Source: Tetrapyrgos nigripes (lineage: Eukaryota; Basidiomycota; Agaricomycetes; Agaricales; Campanellaceae). Taken from it: a stretch of DNA of 64,000 nucleotides. A program made the translations under genes and the position numbers. The stretch is taken from positions 1 through 64,000 of the forward strand of contig JAACJM010000044.1 of NCBI GenBank assembly GCA_013368315.1, given 5' to 3'. Shown in pieces: positions 55,554-64,000 of this stretch; within the stretch, counting starts at the first letter, position 1; each line of letters opens with the position of its first letter. The notes below the pieces were generated by a model that had not been told where the DNA came from, ran no database searches, and saw only the letters and a list, made by a program, of their open reading frames with translations.

Positions 55554-56081
55554 TGTCAAGGTTGTCGGTATACTCAATAACCACCCAAGTCACACAGTAA
55601 GAGAAAGCCAGTTACAAGAGAATAGATTGATAGAGGGAGATAAGGGAAGAATGAGAGATAGAGAGAAGGTAAGCTGACTAGGCTCAACACTGCATAGTAA
55701 AAGTACAGAGCGGAGACGAAGTGAACGAACTAAGGAATAGGTTACAAGGATCACAGGTATATAAGTAAAATATGAACAGATGGGAAAGAATCAGTAATAA
55801 TAGACAGTATCATGTGGAAATGTCAAAGGCGAGAGAATAATGAGCTAGATATGGATAGATGAAGGTACTGGATCATAAGGAATGATTGACAGTGAGAATG
55901 TCCATGGAGATAGGAATCGGAGGAGATAAGAGTGTGAGTCATAGATTTGTTAGAGATGGTACTATAGACGATGATGAGAAATGGTTGATGTTTATGGGGT
56001 TAAAGTGGGAAAAGTGGGAAATAAGTAGTGAAGGGAAAAGAATAGAAAGGAAATGAATAGGACGGGGAACGATTCGTGACA
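55554..56081 (-). repeat. Ty3 element 5' LTR with TATA box
   Basis: 528 bp. On the sense strand a TTATATA (55,764-55,758) lies about 33 nt before AGTTCG (55,731), which I take as the transcription start and start of R. This gives U3 of about 350 bp and R-U5 of about 178 bp. Confidence 0.9.
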
Positions 56082-56125
56082 TAACCTGCATGTGTATACC
56101 ATCTGAAGATGACCATATATCCCAG

Positions 56126-56721
56126 CCCCCAGGATGATGATGACAGGGTCGTCAGGTCGTCGTGTTCGCCAGAAGAATATTCACCGCTCCTCCTGAAACA
56201 TCGTCCACAAGCCCCAGCATTGACTGTTGGTATCATGCAACATCCACCAAGTCCCAACAAGCCCCATCGCAGCACCTCTCTGCCACCCTCTCATTGCTTT
56301 TGTGAGACAGGTGCAGCTGAACTTGTCGACCAGGTGGACCCATTCGACATGCAGGAATATACCCGGCCTAAGCCTGAATGGAGAAAACTGTCTGTTATTC
56401 ATGGGTTGAAGTATCGTTGTGTGTGTCAAATATTTACAGTTTAATTTCACACTGACAATACCATTGGCTGTTTTCAGGTGTCTGGCCTATGTTCATACAC
56501 AGGATTAATGCTCCAGGATCCCCGTTGACTCAAACGAAACAAAGAAATGACGAGTTGATCAAGTCTTTGAAAGAAAGCCGTGAGCACTGGAGTTACACTT
56601 GTGTGCTGCTGATGCGATGCGTCAAGCTGCTGAAATTGAGCTCAAGGCCTTACAGAAAAAGGTGGAACAGTACAAGGACTTGGCTGATGCACAGAAACAG
56701 TTATGTGACCAATATCATTAA
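56126..56721 (+). CDS. Coiled-coil protein, exons 2-3 (2-bp frameshift)
   Basis: Exon 2 (56,126-56,418) starts after acceptor CCCAG and completes the codon opened by exon 1 at 42,592. It has a poly-Asp patch, CFCETGAAELVDQVDPFDMQ and YTRPKPEWRK. Exon 3 from 56,478 reads MFIHRINAPGSPLTQTKQRN and ELIKSLKESREHWSYTC, then the frame is lost at a TGTGTG run (about 56,602); with two bases fewer it continues AADAMRQAAEIELKALQKKV to a TAA at 56,719-56,721. The end is a strong coiled coil. Family unknown; convergent with the next gene. Confidence 0.6.
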
Positions 56722-56771
56722 TTGTAGAATGTATAGCGCTACACGTCCCCAACAAAAACCATTTACTTTTT

Positions 56772-59570
56772 CTATGTTGTTTTATCCTGAGGTCCATTTC
56801 CTTGAGCCACTGCAGTTTCCTTCGCAAGCTTATTCTTCTTTCTTGTCTCCGCCGTTTTCCGCTTGGTTTCCTTGGCTTTCTCAGCCTGCCTGACAACTAA
56901 TTCTTCTGCTATTGCTTGATGCCTCGCGGGATGGTCAGCATATAACAGCCAGGGGACAGTAAGGTATCATGGAAGGAACTTCCTGAGAAGTGAGGCATTG
57001 TGCAATGCATGCATGTTGATAATGAAGTGGTGGCCATCATTGTGAACAATTGCACATACCACAGCATCAGAATCTTGCCATTCTTGTCGCTTAGGAATAG
57101 TTTTGGAAGCCTGACAGTCAGAGGCATGACAATCATGCTGTACATTCATGATAAATTGGATAGCCTGTAAGTCAACAGTGTCAGAACCTCAGTATGATTA
57201 AAGTCAGAAAAAAAACTAATGTGTGAAGCAAGAAGAACATATTTTGGTTGTGTCAAACCAGCAGGAGAAGCTATGGGCATTCCATACTTGTGGTGAAGTG
57301 CTTCACTGATCGTAAATTCCTCAACCACTAAAACACCTTGCTCCAAGTTCCAACTTGGCATTAGCATCTGTACAATTCAACCAAATATCGCAGAGGGATT
57401 GTCATTCTGTGATTTCAGATTGTTATTTATGGCGAGCATCAATGATAGCAGCTGAAATCACTCACCTTGTACTCGACTCTTAACACTGCAAATGAGCCCA
57501 TATGGCACTGATCTCCAGTGACTGCAGTCACGTAAACTGCATCTAGCCAGTCTGACTCTCTGTGGATAATGATTCCACATGGATTAGAAGCTTGAGGGAC
57601 AAAAGTATTGGTGATAGAACAGAGTACAGCCTTCTTCTGAGGGACAGCTTTCATAGTCCCAGAGACCCAAACCACTTTTGGACTCCAACCCAAATGCTTT
57701 TGGAGTAGGGGAGAGCAATGCAAGAGAGTCTGTACCTCTTTGCCGCCCTGAACCCATTGTCCAGTGGTTTCGTCCTTCCAAGGCCCTCCACTGAATATAT
57801 GCTTGACTCAATCGAAATCAGCAAACTTGGTTGCAATATCACGACTCGGTGCCTGGTGATTGCTGAGAACTGAACACATGCAAAAGATCACATTGAAGCA
57901 TTCAAATATCTCTGTGGCAAACCTCACTGCAGGTCCACGCCAGCAAATGTGTGTTGGAAGGTGGGTCAGTACATGAAGTTTAATTTTGATGAGGATTTTA
58001 GAGGGGTCAATGTTGGCAAATGCGTCAAGTACATTCCCAATGAGAACCTCGAGGTCCTCCTGTACAGACATGATCAGCACAGTATTACATAAAAATGATG
58101 AGGTGAAATACCAAGTATACGTCCAAATCATCAATGGTACTCATCCAGACATGTGCACCAAGCTCCCCAGTCGCCTTGACAAGATTGAGTTGATTGTGGT
58201 CTACCAGATCTGCGACATGGAATATCAGAGTTTGCATCAATGTTTTGAAATGCTTTCCAATGAGACCGTTCTTGTACTGCATCATGTATGTGGCACATAT
58301 GGGAGGGATGAGAAGGCTGTCAGTATTGGTGCTCTGCAGCCAGACCGTGAATAAACTTTGCTGTTGGTCAGTCCAAGATGAATGAAGACCATGCCACTTG
58401 TACTTTTCAGTACCCAGGAGGATAGTGTGCAATATCTCGACAAGTGTGTCTCAGAATGGGTCCAAATCTGGTGGACAGTTATGAAGAAGGTGAAAAGTTG
58501 TGAAAGAGATGCAGATTGGGATGGCTTACAGTCTACATCAAGAAGACAATTGTACAGCTGGTCAGTTTGAGTCTCAAGCCACCACAGAAGTTTGTCTGAG
58601 ACCTCTTTTTTGGATTTGTCAGGGTGCTCGGCCTGCATAACACATGCTTTCAGTATGAGAATGTCAATCCAATACTGTGCAATTTTGTCCTTGGTGCCAG
58701 TCTTTTTCTGGAGCTCCTCAACGTGTGACTCAACCCCATAAGTGGCCAAACGTAACTGCTCAAGGACACATGAACATATTTCATTGACGTTTCGAGGTGT
58801 GCCAGCCTGTCCACATTTCTGTACAGATCGAAACAATGTGAAAAAGTCTCACTTTGTAGAAATTTGTGTATCCATCTACCATTGCACGGAAGCCATTTTC
58901 ACTGTCAGGAAAGCACTCATGACATTTGCATATCCCTTGGTGGCCAATGTGAGAACTTTCCTCTGATTGTTGAGGATTATCAGCTGGCAGGTCAGGCACT
59001 TGCGGTCGACATCTGCATGGCCATTGTGTCGCCACATTGAAGCTGCAAATGGTTCCCTGTGAGTCCCTCTGGTGCAGTTTCAGTTATCATTCCATAATTG
59101 AAAGAGCACATGATAACAGAACATACTTGATTTGACTGACTATCGGTTTCAGGAGTTCAAGAGCACTGGCACATGGAGAGGTGGAGACAAAGTGAATGAA
59201 ATACTCTTGATGCAAAAGGGTTCCTGGCAGGTTCACATTAAGCATGTAAATGTTCATATGTTTCTGATACTGCTTTGAGACAGCGCCAGACACATTGTCA
59301 GCCCAAAGCGGCACCCAGATGGTGTACAAATCCTCTCCATTATCGATTTGACAATTGATGTTGGGAATATGAGCTGCAAACTCGCATTTATAAGCTGTAG
59401 AAATACTTTTAAAGAAAGAATCAAAAACGTACCAAGAAATTTCAATGGTCCATGCATCAGTGATAGCTCCCCATGGGTCATACAAAGCTCAGTCACATCA
59501 ATCCAAGTGGTAACATGGTCTTCCACCACCAGAAGACGCTGTTCCCCTATTCATTAGAAAGTGCTGAAGA
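56772..59570 (-). pseudogene. Large Agaricomycete repetitive-family protein, decayed
   Basis: Exon pieces in order: YDPWGAITDAWTIEIS; LYTIWVPLWADNVSGAVSKQ with INVNLPG-like and EYFIHFVSTSP (59,485-59,087); LPADNPQQSEESSHIG with Cys pairs (59,035-58,781); GTKDKIAQYWIDILI; MMQYKNGLIGKHFKTLMQ and GELGAHVWM; DLEVLIGNVLDAFANIDPSK with GPAVRFATEIFECFNVIF and SNHQAPSRDIA; NVQHDCHASDCQASKTIPKR; and a Lys-rich tail to TAG at 56,774-56,772. This family is present in many copies in mushroom genomes and behaves like a transposon gene; I cannot say which superfamily. A TGA at 56,969-56,967 (between FLP and YLTVPW) again replaces a probable Arg codon, and other frame breaks seem present. Confidence 0.7.
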
Positions 59571-59633
59571 CAAAAGATAGCATATTCATACCTCTTCGTT
59601 GACATGAACATGATACACCCCATGACATGGAGG

Positions 59634-62158
59634 CTTTATAAAATCCATGGCGTAACCATGCAAACTGTTTTATAAAAGCTGTGGTTCAACCATAGGCACT
59701 TTTATAAAGCTTACCGCCAAAATAACCAGAGCTATCCATAGTACACAATGCTCAAGCCTTACTCAGGCCTCAAGGTCTCAAGGAGGATCAGGCCATGTAC
59801 CAGCGAGGGCCATGACTCTGGACCAAGGTCCATGCATTGCGTTCTTACTTAAGAATTGCAATCCACAGTGCGTTGTGCATTCTTACTTAAATTACCGTAC
59901 ATTACCATCTTGTAACTACACCGTAAACTGTACAAATGCAAATGTCTCATCTTCTAATTTAATAGTGCTTTCACCAGCGAGGAAATTGGCAGGCAGCTTC
60001 TCCCATCCAACTCTCACCTAGTCCTACAATCATCCATCATCCTCAGTCTCACACATACATCACGTTGATACTCAGTGTATGCTTTACACCCCTCTGCACA
60101 CTCTGCCAATGAACTAAGACCTTTAACATCACCACTAGACTAAAGTTTCACCTCATGTCTCAAACCGGGATGTGGGCTGCTGCATATTTTTTTGGTCAGA
60201 GAACGAGAGTGGAATCATGTGCCAGGGCTGACTGTGCAGAGCTGGGTGGGGAACACTCTTGGCCCTTGAGTGAGGAATCCGAGTCCGGCAGAAAGAACAA
60301 GAGAAGGGAAAGGTGGAGAGCAGAGAGTAGAGGAAGGAGCAGTGTTGACGCGTTGACGGGAAACTGATGGGGAACCATGACATGTCGATACAGAATTTTC
60401 GCATCACATGCATGTTGGCGTGTCGAGACGCGTGTGAACGCATTACACGTCTGCTATATAATCTGTCTTGTTTTCTACTACGTGATTTATTAGAGGAGAT
60501 TCACTCGGGCTGAGTTCATTGTAAGATCACCCTACTTCCCCAATAATCTGAACCACAGCGTGCACCATGATGCAAAATTCTGTATGATCAAAATTCAGAG
60601 TGTATGACTGAAATTTGGGTGGGGTCTTCTTTACAGATTTTCCCTGGTCAAGCTGTGCTTGTCTATGAATTTCTTTCATAAACAAGACTGTTCCTTCTGT
60701 TTATGAAAGTAATTACAGCAATAACAGATACATACCTTGGTAGAGTTCTGATTATGTATGATCAAAATTCAGTTGTATGACTGAAATTCAATTTCTGACC
60801 AAAATTCCCCATCTTGCACACCCTGAGCATCACATTGTTCTTCTATGGTGTATCAGTACTGCCTTAAACCTCAACATAGAGGGCAGGGATTACAGAGGCA
60901 TTATAATTTCACATAAACCTTCAATAGCCTTACTAGAGGCACAGTGTGGTACAAGCCATGTTCTGGTCCCATTTGCACATAATCAGCAAAGGAAAGCATT
61001 TTACATCGAAAATAAATACTCCTGAAGTATATTTCAAGAGATCTTTCAGGCTGTATTCAGAAATTTCTGGTCCTTCACTCATGCTGTCCCATTTCATGAT
61101 GTATGAATCATGATACAACCATGTGGTGTTTCTGCCTTTTGAATGGCATAAAATCCCTTCATGCTTTGTCTGATGAGACAACTGGACTGTCCTAATTCTT
61201 TGGCATGTACAGTAACTTGGGGCCTTGTTGAGGCCTCGACATAATCAACCAGATGATGTACTGTATGCAAACTGTATGAACAGTGCTTGAATTGGAATTT
61301 TGCTCATACAGGGTCTATTTGATCATACACCAGCTTGTACTTGACCTATGCACAGTGTCTTGCTTTCAGCATTGAAAATGAATGAAGTATTGCAAAATAA
61401 TCATGCAAATGATGCCGGTATTTCGATTGCGAACGAATTTTGGTCATACACGGTAGTTTCAGTCATACAACATTGATCAGACTGGACCTTGAATGCACAC
61501 TTTTTTGCTCTTGGAACTGCAAATCTGTGAAGCATGTCCTCATTGTGTACGGAAATTGCATCAGTATGTGGATTTGGAAAGATTTTCGGTCATACATGGG
61601 GATTTTGGTCATAAAGTGTAAATTACACTGGACCTTGAAGGCACAATTTCTTGCTCTCGGAATTGCGAATCTACGAAGCATTGTATATTAACCATCATGC
61701 CCCAGAGAAATAGGATCAGTACTAGAATTTTGGTCATACAAAGGGAATTTCAGTCATACACAGGAATTGATAAGTATTGTAAATCAAATATCAAGATGGA
61801 AATACCCAACCAAAGCCATGTGTTAACATATCAGAGAAGAAGTGGAATACGCCAGCAATGTAGAGGGCAAACGACAAAAGCACCAACTGAAAAACGACAA
61901 GGCAAGCAGGCGATTGCTGTGCTGTCACAGGCATTTGCCACAGAACACACGGACGCTGGATGTTGCTGCTTTCTGAAATAGGAAATGGGCAGTGGACCAG
62001 CAACACTGGGGTTGTGGGAAGAGGTCTGAGAGGTGCTGGATTTTAAAAAAGTCGTGCACAAGCGGAGTGCTTTATAAAAGTGACTATGGTTGATCCATTG
62101 GTTTTATAAAATGTCTTGCATGGTTAGACCATGCAATTTTTATATACTTTTATAAAAA
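59634..62158. mobile_element. 2.5-kb non-autonomous inverted-repeat element
   Basis: The left arm (59,634-59,710) and reverse complement of the right arm (62,069-62,158) share TAACCATGCAA, TTTTATAAAA, TCAACCATAG and the inner end CACTTTTATAAAGC over about 75-80 bp. TTTATAAA blocks recur within each arm, and the right arm contains the palindrome arms TTGCATGGT and ACCATGCAA. No transposase is inside. No clear target duplication was found. Confidence 0.75.
60575..61775. repeat. Paired GTATGAC/GTCATAC motif repeats
   Basis: Six units of a two-part motif lie inside the element: TGTATGATCAAAATTCAG + GTATGACTGAAATT near 60,580 and 60,755, and its reverse complement (TTTTGGTCATACA + TTTCAGTCATACA or variants) near 61,305, 61,440, 61,590 and 61,730. 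The inverted arrangement suggests a second, nested element or a subterminal-repeat system. Confidence 0.7.
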
Positions 62159-62499
62159 ATGTGTGTAATGGCCTGCACAATAACCATCTGCACATGTCCT
62201 TCCATGGAGTAGGAGACCTGAGACTGTGGAGCAGGGTGTTGGGAGAGGTGCTCGTGCTCGTGGGTTGGTGGAGGGAACTATATAGTAACAAGAGGCTCAG
62301 AGAGCCTTGCATGCATATGTGTATACCACATCTCAATACGGCGGAACAAGGCCTAATTTAACTTTGATTCTAGATCTCTTCGTGACTGTGCTTCTTTGAG
62401 CCTCATGTACATGTGACAAGTGACTGTGGGTCCATCCTTCCTTTCTTCCGACAACCACCATCCACTTTTGACCTCTCAGCTACTCACAGACAATGAAAG

Positions 62500-63429
62500 A
62501 CTCCAAGTTGTGTCAGTATTCTTTCTACAGAAGCAAAAGTTGCACTAGTGCTTTGCTTACTGCTTATCTTTGGTTCCTTCTGGCTACACTGGAGCCAATG
62601 TTATCTTCTGCTCATCAGACAATGTACTCCTTCACCTCGAACAGAGGCATCTAGAAGTCACCTTTGGAGCCTGCCCTCCCCTCAACTCCACTACGACGAC
62701 GGCTTCTAGTGAACCAGTGCTGTTGACAGAAAAAGCCTCTACACTCGAGCTTTTGTTTCAGTTTACTCGACCAGAGGTCCTGCCTGATCTCAAGGATCTT
62801 AGTTTCGATTCTTTGATGGAGCTAGCTGAGGCAGCAGAGAAATATGTGGTGTATTATGTCATAGGCACTTGTGATAGCAGTTTACTTGAAGTGGTGGTGT
62901 AATTCATGTTACTGTGTAGAGCTTTTCTACCCTTACACTCAGAACGTCTATTGATATTCAGTATCAATTATAACCACGATTTATGAGAAGCTCATCCACG
63001 CCATTTCTCCCCACCTGGTTACGAGGCCTCTCACAGACTTGGCGTACATTCTCCCCATTGATTTGTACATTCATTGGGTTTGTACACTCCACTACATCTT
63101 ACTTTGAGTAGAACATTGATCAACACTTGCAGAGTGTGTATCGAGAGCAGTTCTTGCAGCTTCTTGATACAATTCAAGCTGGCATGTCCTGCAGAAGCAT
63201 ACCCAAGAAGGATGGTGACCATGGGATGTTGTCGAGGAAAACTATTCAAAAGGCCAAAACTACGATCGAAAAGAATTCATCAAACCTCTCACTGTCGGAT
63301 TTCAATGAATTGGTTGGGGAGGTCTGTACCAGCACTTATTGTTGCCAATCATTCAATAATTGGAAGAGTGACATGTCCTGGAGGATTAAAGCCATGCGAA
63401 ACCTCAAGTCATTGGTGGATGAGCACTGA
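62500..63429 (+). pseudogene. Second BTB/POZ-domain gene, frameshifted
   Basis: Paralogue of the 12.67-kb gene. SGYTGANVIFCSSDNVLLHL, LELLFQFTRPEVLPDLKDLS and MELAEAAEKYVVY are the BTB core. The next exon reads ERLLIFSINYNHDL and, after a one-base shift near 62,980, YEKLIHAISPHLVTRPLTDL; the last exon starts after TTGCAG at about 63,132 (VYREQFLQLLDTIQAG) and ends in MRNLKSLVDEH, stop 63,427-63,429. The N-terminal exon and the splice after KYVVY were not resolved. Probably inactive, unless the shift reflects a missed intron. Confidence 0.6.
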
Positions 63430-64000
63430 AAGCAGAAGATTGAGAATAAATCAGTATTTGTTGTAGCAGTCTAATTCTCAGCGAGACACGTGTTCATCTC
63501 CAGATGGGAAGTCAGGACATGTATCTCTATTTACTACATTGGTGGTGGTCCGTGGAACATCACAATGCAGATTCAGTCAGGGAGTTATGGGATTGGATGG
63601 GTTTGGGATCAGGATACCAAGAATGATGGACTTGGGGGATTGACAGAAACTTGAAGCTGATGATGAGAGTACTAGGTGATTTTGTATGTGCTGCGATTTT
63701 TAGGCACTTTGAAACTAATGTGTTGTCTTCAGTTCTTGTATGCGCTACACTCTACATCTATGTCAAGTAATTTTCCACTTCTCCTTCCATATCCGCGTCT
63801 AATTTCCTCTCTGCCTTTCGTGACCACGACAACACCATCTTGCATCCAACTCTACCTCATACTACCAACACATTGAAGACATTGCTCAGCCTCTAACAAT
63901 ATCATCCTTCATCCTTTTCCCTCCGAGTCTTTCATGGAAGCATCCGGGGAATTGAGTGTACAAAATGGACGATCCCACAAGTCGTTTCCATGAAGCATCT
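63430..64000. other. Right edge, no gene recognised
   Basis: Only a short plus-strand frame at 63,676-63,876, unsupported. It may include the 5' region of a gene outside the window. Confidence 0.4.

Larger units (their letters stand above)
42626..56081 (-). mobile_element. Full-length Ty3/gypsy chromovirus with nested copia
   Basis: 528-bp LTRs at both ends (TGTC...GACA), 5-bp target duplication TAACC (42,621-42,625 and 56,082-56,086), minus-strand orientation. Without the nested copia the element is about 7.87 kb. Order in the sense direction: 5' LTR (right), self-priming-type primer site, Gag with zinc knuckle, protease, reverse transcriptase, RNase H, integrase, chromodomain, extra ORF, polypurine tract, 3' LTR. 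The LTRs differ at six of 528 positions (about 1.1 percent), all transitions. It is dead: stops in RT and RNase H, a frameshift after protease, and the copia insertion in RT. Confidence 0.95.

Overview
The window is a repeat-rich piece of a fungal nuclear genome, most likely a mushroom-forming basidiomycete (Agaricomycetes). Evidence: many short GT-AG introns of about 40-80 bp, basidiomycete-type families (CUE-less BTB/POZ proteins, DUF6534-like membrane protein, glyoxal oxidase, multi-intron P450), a chromodomain Ty3 element, a Ty1/copia element, and large Agaricomycete-type repetitive protein families. All assignments come from reading the sequence; no search was run, and exon boundaries are my own splice-site calls checked only for reading phase.

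Layout. 0-3.3 kb: composite minisatellites, many built around small perfect palindromes, plus a foldback pair. 3.3-7.0 kb: a duplicated non-coding module and a 131-bp MITE. 7-10.4 kb: no recognisable gene. 10.5-12.2 kb: a relict aminotransferase end and a 5'-truncated cytochrome P450. 12.67-25.9 kb: a host BTB/POZ gene whose third intron is occupied by a 12.2-kb stack of DNA transposons. 26-30.3 kb: aminotransferase relict, a second satellite block sharing modules with the first, and a truncated DUF6534-like gene. 30.4-31.1 kb: an hAT-like miniature element and a second MITE copy. 31.6-32.3 kb: glyoxal oxidase relict. 34.5-38.0 kb: an intact SF1 helicase. 39.4-40.2 kb: an intact small conserved-looking gene. 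42.5-56.7 kb: a host coiled-coil gene with a full-length Ty3/gypsy chromovirus in its first intron, itself carrying a full-length Ty1/copia element. 56.8-59.6 kb: a decayed member of a large Agaricomycete repetitive family. 59.6-62.2 kb: a non-autonomous inverted-repeat element. 62.5-63.4 kb: a second, frameshifted BTB gene.

Main result. At 13,805-23,348 there is a 9.54-kb DNA element with matching terminal inverted repeats, subterminal ACCCGTATT repeats, and four apparently intact multi-exon genes: an AT-hook protein of unknown function (+), a nuclear-looking protein with a UIM-like motif (-), a D,D-E integrase-type transposase of 608 aa with HTH, AT-hook and Asp/Ser tail (-), and a BTB-like protein (+) sharing a divergent promoter with the transposase. 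It sits inside a decayed relative (13,447-25,605) that has related ends, a clean 6-bp target duplication (ATTCTA) and a relict of the same UIM-protein gene. BTB and UIM domains both point to ubiquitin signalling, so the element may carry host-interaction functions besides its transposase.

The retroelements are young (LTR pairs about 1.1-1.2 percent apart) but dead. Most premature stops look like CGA to TGA, and most LTR differences are CpG transitions, pointing to cytosine methylation followed by deamination. The Ty3 element shows a 10-nt match between its primer-binding site and a sequence about 33 nt downstream of a TATA box in its own LTR, the signature of Tf1/sushi-type self-priming.
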